The position numbers were made by a program, and so were the translations under genes. The notes beneath the pieces were generated by a model. That model was not told where the DNA came from, did no database searches, and worked only from the letters and a program-made list of their open reading frames with translations. 64,000 bases of DNA, taken from the NCBI GenBank assembly GCA_963920635.1, contig OY987303.1, forward strand, positions 48,731,223-48,795,222, in the 5' to 3' direction. Of this stretch, positions 18,598 to 28,771 are shown piece after piece (position 1 is the stretch's first letter; every line of letters begins with the position of its first letter). The DNA is from Pseudeuparius sepicola (lineage: Eukaryota > Arthropoda > Insecta > Coleoptera > Anthribidae).

Positions 18598-21153
18598 TAG
18601 GGATCACAGTGGATTAGATTTATTCAAAAAAATCGATCGCAGCTCGTACAGTTCAGCCCAGCCACCACTTATGTATTTTTTTATATTAGGGGTTGTTTTG
18701 GGGTTAATCGAGAGCAACAAATTCTGGGAATTATAGGGGGACATTAGGGATCACAGCGGGTGAGTTTTAGACAAAAAAATCGATCGCAGCTCGTACAGTT
18801 CAGCCCAGCCACCACTTATGTATTTTCTCTATTAGGGGCTGTTTTGGGGTTAATCGAGAGCAACAAATTCTGGGACTTATAGGGGAACATAAGGCATCAC
18901 AGTGGATTAGATTTATTCAAAAAAATCGATCGCAGCTCGTACAGTTCAGCCCAGCCACCACTTATGTATTTTTTCTATTAGGGGTTGTTTTGGGGTTAAT
19001 CGAGAGCAACAAATTCTGGGATTTATAGGGGGACATTAGGGATCACAGTGGATGAGATTTATTCAAAAGAATCGATCGCAGCTCGTACAGTTCAGCCCAG
19101 CCACCACTTATGTATTTTTTCTATTAGGGGTTGTTTTGGGGTTAATCGAGAGCAACAAATTCTGGGATTTATAGGGGGACATTAGGGATCACAGTGGATG
19201 AGATTTATTCAAAAGAATCGATCGCAGCTCGTACAGTTCAGCCCAGCCACCACTTATGTATTTTTTCTATTAGGGGTTGTTTTGGGGTTAATCGAGAGCA
19301 ACAAATTCTGGGAATTATAGGGGGACATTAGGGATCACAGCGGGTGAGTTTTAGACAAAAAAATCGATCGCAGCTCGTACAGTTCAGCCCAGCCACCACT
19401 TATGTATTTTTTCTATTAGGGGTTGTTTTGGGGTTAAGCGAGAGCAACAAATTCTGGGACTTATAGGGGAACATTAGAGATCACAGTGGATGAGATATAG
19501 ACAAAAAAATCGATCGCAGCTCTTACCGTTCAGCCCAGCCACCACTTATGTATTTTATCTATTAGGGGTTGTCTTGGGGTTAATCGAGAGCAACAAATTC
19601 TGGGATTTATAGGGGAACATTAGGGATCACAGTGGATGAGATTTAGACAAAAAAATCGATCGCAGCTCGTACAGTTCAGCCCAGCCACCACTTATGTATT
19701 TTTTCTATTAGGGGTTGTTTTGGGGTTAATCGAGAGCAACAAATTCTGGGACTTATAGGGGAACATTAGGGATCACAGTGGATGAGATTTAGACAAAAAA
19801 ATCGATCGCAGCTCTTACAGTTCAGCCCAGCCACCACTTATGTATTTTATTTATTAGGGGTTGTCTTGGGGTTAATCGAGAGCAACAAATTCTGGGACTT
19901 ATAGGGGAACATTAGGGATCACAGTGGATGAGATTTAGACAAAAAAATCGATCGCAGCTCTTACAGTTCAGCCCAGCCACCACTTATGTATTTTATCTAT
20001 TAGGGGTTGTCTTGGGGTTAATCGAGAGCAACAAATTCTGGGATTTATAGGGGAACATTAGGGATCACAGTGGATGAGATTTAGACAAAAAAATCGATCG
20101 CAGCTCGTACAGTTCAGCCCAGCCACCACTTATGTATTTTTTCTATTAGGGGTTGTTTTGGGGTTAATCGAGAGCAACAAATTCTGGGACTTATAGGGGA
20201 ACATTAGGGATCACAGTGGATGAGATTTAGACAAAAAAATCGATCGCAGCTCTTACAGTTCAGCCCAGCCACCACTTATGTATTTTTTCTATTAGGGGTT
20301 GTTTTGGGGTTAATCGTGAGCAACAAATTCTGGGACTTATAGGGGAACATTAGGGATCACTGTGGATGAGATATAGACAAAAAAATCGATCGCAGCTCGT
20401 ACAGTTCAGCCCAGCCACCACTTATGTATTTTTTCTATTAGGGGTTGTTTTGGGGTTAATCGAGAGCAACAAATTCTGGGACTTATAGGGGAACATTAGG
20501 GGTCACAGTGGATGAGATTTATTCAAAAAAATCGATCGCAGCTCGTACAGTTCAGCCCAGCCACCACTTATGTATTTTTTTATATTAGGGGTTGTTTTGG
20601 GGTTAATCGAGAGCAACAAATTCTGGGACTTATAGGGGAACATTAGGGATCACAGTGGATGAGATTTAGACAAAAAAATCGATCGCAGCTCTTACAGTTC
20701 AGCCCAGCCACCACTTATGTATTTTTTCTATTAGGGGTTGTTTTGGGGTTAATCGAGAGCAACAAATTCTGGGACTTATAGGGGAACATTAGGGATCACA
20801 GTGGATGAGATATAGACAAAAAAATCGATCGCAGCTCTTACAGTTCAGCCCAGCCACCACTTATGTATTTTTTCTATTAGGGGTTGTTTTGGCGTTAATC
20901 GTGAGCAACAAATTCTGGGACGTATAGGGGAACATTAGGGATCACAGTGGATGAGATATAGACAAAAAAATCGATCGCAGCTCTTACAGTTCAGCCCAGC
21001 CACCACTTATGTATTTTTTCTATTAGGGGCTGTTTTGGGGTTAATCGTGAGCAACAAATTCTGGGACTTATAGGGGAACATTAGGGATCACAGCGGATGA
21101 GTTTTAGACAAAAAAATCGATTGCAGCTCGTACAGTTCAGCCCAGCCACCACT
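18571..21153 (-). repeat. 146-bp tandem repeat array, right arm (about 18 units)
   Basis: This is the same repeat as the left arm in opposite orientation. The outermost two units match the outermost two left units in their diagnostic bases (TCTAAAACTCATCCGCTG in the first, TCTATATCTC in the second). The pair of a TATAAAAAAATAC-containing unit next to the TTTGAATAAATC/GTGACCCC unit also recurs, two units nearer the end than on the left. The inner units carry other variants, so the arm has gained units since the arms were last equal. Confidence 0.9.
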
Positions 21154-21410
21154 TTCCTTTTTTTAGTTGCCATTTTATTTTGTTTATCCCTTCTATTTGT
21201 TACAAGATGTTATTCGGGCGGTCATAATCAGTACAATTTTTGTCTATACTTTGCAATAAAACTATTTTGTTATTTCTTGGCACCAGTTGCGCACTCAGAA
21301 TGAGGAAATCGTGCGGTGGATAAGAGACCACGACTTTATCGGCGGCATAGCGCGGGACGGCGCCCGCGAGAAACCGGTGGCCAGAAACTGGTGGCTGTTT
21401 TCACGCTCAT
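21154..21410 (-). repeat. Unique outer terminal inverted repeat, right
   Basis: This is the inverse partner of 15,813-16,070 and ends in CACGCTCAT directly before the CTTTATACT target duplication. Confidence 0.9.
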
Positions 21411-21419
21411 CTTTATACT

Positions 21420-21724
21420 CGTAATTTGAATCAAATATCTTCAACTAAATTTGAAATTAATATAAAAAATCTATTATTTTTCTATAGTTGCCATTTTGTT
21501 GAGGTAGGTATAATAATGTACTTATTCTATAGATATGCATGGTTTCATTGTGAGTATTGTTTTGTTTTCAATTTGTAATAACATTTAACAATAATTTCTT
21601 CCATTTTTATTGACAATCTCTTTGCTTTTTTGCTAATTATTTAAAAAAAAAACATGAATGTAAAATTAGTTTTCGACAGGTACCTAATAAAATAAATTTT
21701 CAAACAGAATTCTATCAGTCAATC
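21420..21724. other. AT-rich spacer, nothing recognised
   Basis: No coding region or repeat identified between the foldback transposon and the Harbinger remnant. Confidence 0.4.
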
Positions 21725-21727
21725 TAA

Positions 21728-22512
21728 AGCCTGAGTTACATTAACAATTTCTTCATGACTTAATTCACGAATAAGTTTATGAATAAATTTATAAATTAAT
21801 TTATGACAAGTTCTATTTTACACTCATGAAGAAATTGATGAATTTTTTTCACACGTTATGTCAGATTCTAGTGAATACCAACAAAAGGGAATAAATAACA
21901 AAATAATTTTTTGTGCTGCATTTCGCCTATCAGAACATATTTTAAAACCATATCCATTTCGAAATTTTACCGAAAAACAAAGCATTTTTAACTACAGACA
22001 AACAATTAGTTTTAATGTGGAAAAAGTGCAAACTTGGCATGTTGCACACTACATAATTTATTGAGACCCGAATGTCCTAGTTCTATCCCAGAAAAAGCTT
22101 GATGAAGACTACATAATTCAATTTAGACTTTCTTACCAAGGAAGTAATAGAACCAGACATGCTTGCGTTGCTACTCGAGAGGAGTTGTGTGATTATTTCG
22201 TGAATGAGGGAGCTGTGCCATAAATAAAACATATTGTAAGATAAATTATATAATATGTACCTAAAAATTATGGACATTACACACTTTTTATCTAAGAATA
22301 TTATCTTTAAAATTATGCACTCTTCTCCTGCTTGTCTAATGGCTCAAACAAAAACCAGTATCAAAATATAACCTTCCTTGTGTTCACATTTTCAATGTTA
22401 ATACTCCTGAAGAAATTGCCAGTGTAATACACGACTTTTTTATATTAATTTGTCCTTGAAGTGATTTCATGAAATAATTCATGAAGAAATAATTGTGAAT
22501 GTAAAACAGGAT
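21728..22512 (+). mobile_element. PIF/Harbinger remnant (785 bp) with TAA target duplication
   Basis: The left end AGCCTGAGTTACATTAACAA and the inverse of the right end (ATCCTGTTTTACATTCACAA) are imperfect inverted repeats, and both carry TTTCTTCATGA a little further in. TAA flanks the element at 21,725-21,727 and 22,513-22,515, the 3-bp duplication typical of PIF/Harbinger. The body holds a transposase C-terminal fragment, so most of the element has been deleted. Confidence 0.75.
21858..22225 (+). pseudogene. Harbinger transposase C-terminal fragment
   Basis: The frame from 21,858 contains PYPFRNFTEKQSIFNYRQT, corresponding to the end of the HARBI1-type nuclease domain where a K-x-x-F-N-Y-R motif precedes the third acidic residue. 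After the stop at 22,062 a second segment in another frame (about 22,095-22,223) reads ATREELCDYFVNEGAVP, the usual C-terminus of this family. The N-terminal catalytic part and the DNA-binding partner gene are absent. It is inactive. Confidence 0.65.
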
Positions 22513-22515
22513 TAA

Positions 22516-23642
22516 CAGAACAAAAATTACTTAAAAGTTAACAAATCATATAGAAATGGTTTGTGCATGGCGATCATCACTGCCGTCATGACGAAAAAAA
22601 TCTATAGGATAGATTAATGTTAAGAATGCCATTGTTGCAACATCTTTTATAAAACAGAAACATGCTAATGTGTCTGTTAGAATGAATTTAATAGTTTACA
22701 TTGCATATTTTACATGGCATATTTCCATACATTGTCTTCACAAAAGCAAATCTGAAAAGCAAACAAGAGTATTTTGGTACCTTTTACTTTGAAATGAAGC
22801 CCATGGCTAGTTCTAGTAAGTATAAGTAAGTACAGAACGCATTAATTTTTCTTTTTTAGATATAATGGACCACTATGGTTTGCTTTCGGGGTTTTTAATT
22901 ATAAGTTCTATTTCATTCTTGCATATACGTTATAAAATACTCTAGCAAAATATAGTTTCTAAAATTTTCACTTCTTCACTTATAATAGTAATAATGATCA
23001 CCCTCACAATACTCCAAACTCCAAACTATGAGTACACCAAAAACAACCACATTCTTGTACGAGGTAGAAATGAATAGGTTGAAATTATTGAACAGATCAT
23101 CATCATTCCAAAATAGTGTTTATTCTTCTGCAATTTACTTAATGGTCTGTGCATACAATTTTGTTCGTGTGCATTGAAATTTCATGTTATCACAAACAAA
23201 TCTACTTATATATAAAAACTGTGTTAACTGCAAACTACTGACCGCAAAGACAATTCGTTGCCGTAAAAAGAACGCAACTCGTAATAAATATGGCTATTAA
23301 AATATATAATAATCATAATAATAATGAGATCTATTTAGTCATAATACTATTTACAATAACAATTGAAAAAAAATACAATAATTGTTTCTATCTATTGACT
23401 TAATAGGTACTATAGCGATTCCATATTTAACACATTTTTTTAATTTGTTTAAATTTATCATTTGCTGGGTAGTTTTATTTATAATAACATTCTATTCTAT
23501 TAATCCTTTTAAATTAAATTTATAAACGCCAGAAACTGATATACTGACATAACCACAGAATACAATTTGTTGGCAATTTTTTCGCACACTAGCGCCAGTC
23601 CAGTTCGCAAACAACAATGGAATTTTGAGTGCTCGAGTCTTT
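22516..23642. other. AT-rich spacer, no gene
   Basis: Apart from the partial SINE-like copy at 22,983-23,070, no coding region, RNA gene or repeat was recognised. Confidence 0.4.
22983..23070 (-). repeat. SINE-like repeat, 3' fragment
   Basis: On the minus strand it shows GTTTGGAGTATTGTGAGGGT followed by an ATT-type tail, identical in layout to the 3' end of the copy at 9540-9870. Confidence 0.6.
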
Positions 23643-23673
23643 GGACCAACATTATAGGTAATAATGTTGGTCC
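23643..23673. repeat. Perfect 13-bp hairpin
   Basis: GGACCAACATTAT and its exact inverse are separated by 5 bases. It may be a tiny MITE remnant; no function can be assigned. Confidence 0.6.
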
Positions 23674-23689
23674 AGCTTTAACAAATCTC

Positions 23690-24110
23690 GGGAAACGTGT
23701 CCAATTTTAAATGTAACAAACTGGAAAAGGCTTTCTCAGTTAAGAACCCTTTAAGTTCGTGGTCCGGTTAATTTCATTCCTTCACAGATCGGAGCCGAAC
23801 TTCCCAAAGATATTTTAGTTTATATTCGCAACGCGGAGAATCCAGATTACCTGTCATTATAATTTTACCGAGCACGTATTTAACTAAACGAACTAACTTT
23901 GGGCATTAGAGCAGTCCATAAATCTGCTTGAGCAGCTATACTACGGCGTCGATTACGTTTTCCAAGTTCCGGGTAGTTTCAGTGTATGTTCTGGTGAATG
24001 CAACACATCAAAGATCACTCCCGTAAAACTTGCTAGTCTTTGATGTAGGTTCTTTAGTTTATTGCCCGAGCTTTATGGAAGATCTAGCAATTATGTAGTA
24101 AGTATTTAAA
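23690..24110 (+). repeat. Dispersed repeat family R, copy 2
   Basis: It shares ATCCAGATTACCTGTCATTA, TAATTTTACCGAGCACG, TATTTAACTAAACGAACTAA and GTAGTTTCAGTGTATG with the other copies and is collinear with 7060-7390 and 48,360-48,660. Confidence 0.75.
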
Positions 24111-24187
24111 AAATTTTGAGACCCAGTGTTTCTTTATTTCTTGAGATGTTACTTTTGGGTTTGGGCCACCTGGTACAATACCTATTA

Positions 24188-24265
24188 TGCAGGGTAAGTT
24201 TTTTTATGATCAGTATTAGAATCTCGGAAACTAGCGGAGATAGAAGGAAGGTTAAATGGGGAAGA
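24188..24265 (+). repeat. Dispersed CAGGG-ended repeat (matches 44,790-44,868)
   Basis: GCAGGGTAAGTTTTTT, GATCAGTAT, ATCTCGGAAACTA(G/A)CGGAG and GGTTAAATGGGGA occur inverted at 44,790-44,868. The CAGGG end suggests a Tc1/mariner-type repeat, or the 3' end of a LINE, given the LINE fragment next to the second copy. Confidence 0.55.
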
Positions 24266-24344
24266 AATTGCAGTTTTGTGGGCCCAATTTTACGTGCCTT
24301 GTGACGATATTTTGGCAATGCCAAGGTATTAGGAAATCTAATAT

Positions 24345-25008
24345 TGTCACGACCTGGTTAGCCGTGACTGGGACCGTAGCAATTTTGCAAATAATGACAA
24401 TAAATAAATAATAAAATAGGATAATTTATTACTTACAATGAAGAAAGCTTGTGGCGTTAAAAGTGATGTTACCTATACTCTCTGACTGATGTTAAAAATC
24501 AACAAGCAAAAAAATGAAATCAAATAAAATATTGTTGGTGGGGAAGGCGGTACCCGCCGGCTTCCAGTGGAGACGGGCGTGGGATAATCAAATAAATAAA
24601 TAACAATAAAATGTTAGACGGGCGCCACTTAGTTTATTTACCGCTCCCACACGCTACAAGTTAAGATACAAACTAAGAAAAATCCCAATATCAGGGTATG
24701 CGTAATAACGATAAAAAAAGGCAACTAAAATTAATTAGTTAGGTACAACTTGGTTTATCAAAATTTAAATTTTCCAAAAAAAACAAACAAACTCGACTCA
24801 GTGATATATTGTATAGGTAAGCATAAAACGAGTCAATAAGATTTGTATAAGAAGCAAGGCTATGACCGACAATAAGTTCTCAAATTTGGTACCGACGTGC
24901 GCACGTACAGCTTACATATTATATTGTAAGCAAGGTAAAAGCCAAGCAAAAAAAATTGTAAATAATATACCTAATATTTGGTTGAAATTAATTTAAATGA
25001 GTTTTAAA
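24345..25008. other. Unassigned; possible remains of another LTR element
   Basis: The sequence begins near TGTCACGACC, and on the minus strand TGGCGCCCGTCT at about 24,621-24,632 looks like a tRNA primer-binding site of the gypsy kind. No coding region and no paired LTR were found. The gypsy array starting at 25,013 is inserted in this sequence. Confidence 0.3.
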
Positions 25009-25012
25009 AGCT

Positions 25013-26449
25013 TGCACCTTTTATTATTAAATTTTTTTTAGTACACCAGTTTTGATGGTCGCTAGCTCAGGGTGACTTTAGGTCGGGTTTTTTTTTTCTT
25101 TTTTAAACCTTTTGTTTTTTTTGGAGAATTTGTAATGCGCCAATTAGTTTCTTTAAAAAAATTTATAACTTAGGAAACTTGTCATCTAGTACCCTAGTAA
25201 GGAAACCAATAAAGAATACTAGGGAATATGATTCAATTTAGTTGAACAGGCTGGAATATGAAATAAGTTACACTTATGTTGGAAATAACTAAGAAAATAT
25301 GTATTGAATATTTTTTTGATACAAGTCTTACGAGCTAAGGGTTAGTAGGAAGTAATATTTAAAAAAAAATAAATCACCTTCAATAATATTACAAAACATG
25401 TACATATCTTAAGACTATACGCAAACTGTGCGTAAACCAATTTATCGAAGGAGCTAATAATAATAATAATAATGTGTTACCAGGGTGCATAATTATTCAA
25501 AGCTCAGGGTGCAAAATACATGTACAATTAAATCAAAAGCAAACATGGCATAAAAACCTGATTTCTTCTTTTTCAATCCGAAGCGACGAGAACCATACTA
25601 TAGTGTTCCTGCGTTTCCAGTTGCGTAACAACGGGCAAGTGGCACGCGTAGATCAGCGAACGCTCCCGTACGTCGCAGCAGACCATACCATACAGGACAA
25701 AATAGTTAAATTCCGTAGTTACATGAGTACGTGGTGCTGGGTTGGAGATGAGGCGAGGCTAGGCGAGATGTGACGAAACTAGCGAGTGAGATGAGCGAGG
25801 CCTAATGGGCAAAGAAGACCAAAAATTAGCGACCTGGCGAGGTTTGTCGCAGCATAAATAAGGAAGAATTTGACTAAAAAAAAACAATTGCAACGAAAAT
25901 AGAACGCACTTACCAAAGTTGTTATGCGGCCTCATAGTAAAAAAACGTGCATTTTCTAGTCGGGGTATTCACGGAACCGAAGCCTTGTGCGGTACCATCA
26001 AGAAAGAGTCTTGCTACCTCTCGCAACAAATACGGCCTGGCAGTGGCCCACGACTTCAATTAAATTTTGACTTGTACCTACACGTTTTTCACATTTCAAG
26101 TCTTTAGCGGTTCTATGCCCCGGTATTTAAAGGAAAATTGCCTTAAAAAAAAAACAACTTTTTGGCAGACCGATGGCTTGGTCCGTTCGCGAACTGTTTC
26201 TATGATAAACAACTTATGCTAAAAGGATGCAAGAATAATGAAGGAATTTCTTCTACAAACTTCGATTGTCACATACCTAACAAAAAAATAGCTTCGATAG
26301 CTTCCTACCAGGTCAAAAGAAAAGATTTCTAGCAAATTTTAGTTTTCTTTAAAGATACCTCGAACGGTCCTGTAACTCCGGGTTGGAAATCTATACGAAA
26401 GAAAGGGGCGGACGCTAGTCAAGTGGTCCCATAGTTTAAAATCGCTACA
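25013..26449 (-). repeat. LTR 1 (outer left) of the gypsy array
   Basis: It is 1437 bp; on the minus strand it begins TGTAGCGATTTTAAAC and ends GGTGCA. The TG...CA ends are canonical. It differs from LTR 2 only by two one-base homopolymer expansions. Confidence 0.9.
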
Positions 26450-26464
26450 CTCGCCCTCTCCAAC
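26450..26464 (-). promoter_or_regulatory. Polypurine tract of gypsy copy A
   Basis: On the minus strand GGAGAGGGCGAG sits directly before the TGTAGC start of the 3' LTR, the expected place and composition of the plus-strand primer. The copy B equivalent is at 33,410-33,424. Confidence 0.75.
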
Positions 26465-26793
26465 GAAAAAAAAAATAAAAATGAAATTATTATTTTTTAT
26501 AAACCCTTGATCCTGAAAATTCATCGCTTTCTCGAGACAAAACCTTGGTTACTCGCTTTCTATACCACACAGCAGCCTGATAACTACGTGTATCACCCGC
26601 CAAACGAAAAGTCTGGTGACAAATTCAGAAGTTACATAATCGGGAAAATCATAATAGGGTATTGGCACATATTCAAAAAAAAGGACTTCGGCTATGCGGA
26701 AAGAAAGCAACAAACAAAAAAAATTTTTTTGACAAAAAACAATACCTATACCTACAAATTATCTAACTACTTATAGTAAAAGTTTACTTTTAT

Positions 26794-28158
26794 CTATCCG
26801 ACGGAAACGTCGGAGTTGGATCCAAAATATTCCTTTAAATCCTTACAATGCCAATTACCAGCATCTGAGCCATCCAAATTTTCCAAACTATATACAAGGC
26901 GAGATATCCGCCTAGAAATTCTACATAATACAAATTTTTCTGCAAGTTTCGCACTAAACTTATTTGCAGCATCGGAAAGAACTTTGTTTCTTTTCCAAAC
27001 TAGACTTCCTTTGCTGAAAACTACATCGCGTTTTCTTAAATTATAGGCGCGTTCATTACGCTTATACGCCCTATGCAATCTACACTTTACTTCTTCATAA
27101 ACGTCTGAAAGTCCCTTTAAAGATTCGGCAAATATTCTCCTGTCTTCAGGCAATAAGTCTAATTTTTTGGTACTAGATATCGTTCCATAAAATTTTCCGG
27201 AAATGGGTACCAAACGCGCAAAATTCAAAAATACTGGAGAATATCCAGTAACTTCGTGACAAGCCGAGTTCAAAGCGTACTTAATTTCTGGTATCTTGGT
27301 ATCCCAGTTACTATGATCTGTAACATAACTACGTATTACCGTGCCTAATGTTTTATTAACTCTTTCAACAAAATTGGCTTGGGGATGATACCGTGCATTA
27401 AACCAAATTTTTTGTACTTCGTATTTATCGATCAATTGTTTAAAGATTTTTCCGGCGAATTGGGTTCCGTTGTCACAGATCACAATTTGTGGAACTCCAA
27501 AAACTAAGAAAATTTCCTGTTCAATAAATTTACATATTCGTTTAGCATCTGCCTTTTTTAAAGGACATAAAAGAGTATACTTTGTGAACCAATCTGTGAC
27601 AACTAAGATATGAGTATTTCCTAATTTACTTCTAGGTAATGGTCCTACTAAATCTGCTGCGATTATTTGAAATGGATACGTAACCTTTTTTTCGGTACCC
27701 ATTAATCCTATCCTAGCTGAAGATGGTATTTTTTGAGAACCGCAAACTTTACAAGATTTGACATAGTTTAGAACATCGCGCCGCATTTGTTTCCAGTAAT
27801 AAAATTCTTGTACGCGTTTTAAAGTTTTAAAGAAACCAAAGTGACCTGCCGTTGCCGGATCATGGTATTTTTCAATAATTATTTTTATTTTATTTTTGGG
27901 GACCAAAAGTTTCCATGGCGTACGGTTCGATTTTAATTTTGCATTAGAAGGAATATACTTGTAGACAAAATGACTTCTAACCGCCCAATTAGGATATTTT
28001 TGCTGATCTTTTTGTATACTTTCTGCTAAACTTATGTAAGACGGGTCCAGATCCACGGGAGCAATATCTAATATTTCCGGAACGTCAAAATTCTGCATTT
28101 GGAATATTTCATCATGTACTTCACCGTCGTCATTTTCTAAAGATTTTTCTGGGTACAT
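26794..28158 (-). pseudogene. Gypsy pol, integrase region (copy A)
   Basis: This 454-residue frame is the 3' part of pol. An HHCC zinc module lies at H99, H106, C136 and C139. The catalytic core follows with D169 (in IIAADLVGPLP), D229 (in VICDNGTQF) and E265 (in VERVNKT), with 35 residues between the last two, as in retroviral-type integrases. The C-terminal third has the basic stretch RISRRISRLVYSLE with a GPY/F-like position but no chromodomain. The frame itself is intact, but it is cut off from RNase H by a 10-base tandem duplication (GGCAAATTAA) near 28,180, so the ATG at 28,158 is probably not a real start. Confidence 0.9.
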
Positions 28159-28183
28159 TCTAGATAAAGCGTCTGGTACTACA

Positions 28184-28567
28184 TTAAATTTGCCTTAATT
28201 TGCCTTTACGGTGTTCTAGAACATAATCAAATTGTTGTAATTGAACCGCCCATCGAGCTAACTTGCCAGTGGGTTCTTTCATATTGTTTAACCACAAGAG
28301 AGAGTAATGATCGGTAATAATTTTAAACTTCGTGCCTTCGAAAAAAGGTCGGAATTTCTTTATACCGAATATTACCGCTAAACATTCGCGCTCTGTAACA
28401 CTGTAGTTTCTTTCTGTACGAGAGAGGGATCTACTAGCAAATGCGATCACCACCTCCTCGCCATTGATATGTTGTAATAATACTGCACCTAAACCTGTGT
28501 TAGAAGCATCACACTGTATAATAAACATTCTAGAAAAATCTGGACTGCGGAGTATTGGTGCTGACAT
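28184..28567 (-). pseudogene. Gypsy pol, RNase H region (copy A)
   Basis: The frame carries the RNase H pattern: CDASNTGLGAVLLQ (first Asp), ASRSLSRTERNYSVTERE (Glu) and ITDHYSLLWLNN (second Asp), ending in LEHRKGK, the usual link to integrase. It is separated from the RT frame by a frame change in an A-run near 28,637 and from integrase by the duplication near 28,180. All changes are identical in copy B. Confidence 0.9.
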
Positions 28568-28771
28568 TAGAGCTTGCTTTAAATTTGCGAACGCGTTTTC
28601 GGACTCAACGTTCCATTTAATGGACTGACCTTTTTTTACCTTTCAATAGATCATTTAGTGGCGCTACAAGGGTGGAAAACTGATTAATAAACCGCCTATA
28701 CCAAGAAGTCATGCCGAGAAATCTTTTTAATTCTGTAGTATTTGTAGGCCTGGGGTAGTTTACCATTGCCT

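Larger units (their letters stand above)
15813..21410 (-). mobile_element. 5.6-kb Foldback/Mutator-like transposon with satellite-array arms
   Basis: The element starts ATGAGCGTGAAAACAGCC and ends with the exact inverse, and the 9-bp sequence CTTTATACT directly flanks it on both sides (15,804-15,812 and 21,411-21,419). Each end has about 258 bp of unique inverted sequence, then an array of 146-bp repeats (about 13 left, about 18 right, in opposite orientations). A core of about 640 bp (17,936-18,570) holds a protein fragment. A 9-bp duplication plus very long terminal repeats is typical of Mutator-like elements and of Drosophila Foldback elements, whose arms are also tandem repeats. The transposase is missing, so this copy is non-autonomous. 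Confidence 0.85.

Noticed and set aside
16071..21153. CRISPR-like array of regular repeats
   Set aside because: Units are 146-bp head-to-tail tandem repeats without unique spacers, arranged as inverted arms of a eukaryotic transposon.
15813..21410. Polinton/Maverick or other large virus-like element, because of the cysteine protease motif
   Set aside because: Polintons have about 6-bp duplications, are 15-20 kb long and carry a DNA polymerase and capsid genes; none is present here, and the 9-bp duplication fits MULE/Foldback.
25474..25773. 99-codon frame present three times (also 32,434 and 39,394)
   Set aside because: It lies inside the gypsy LTR, is antisense to the element and has no recognisable domain; three copies follow from three LTRs.
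26507..26776. 89-codon frame between gypsy pol and 3' LTR as an env or accessory gene
   Set aside because: It runs antisense to the element, has no signal peptide or membrane segment, and is only a chance opening.
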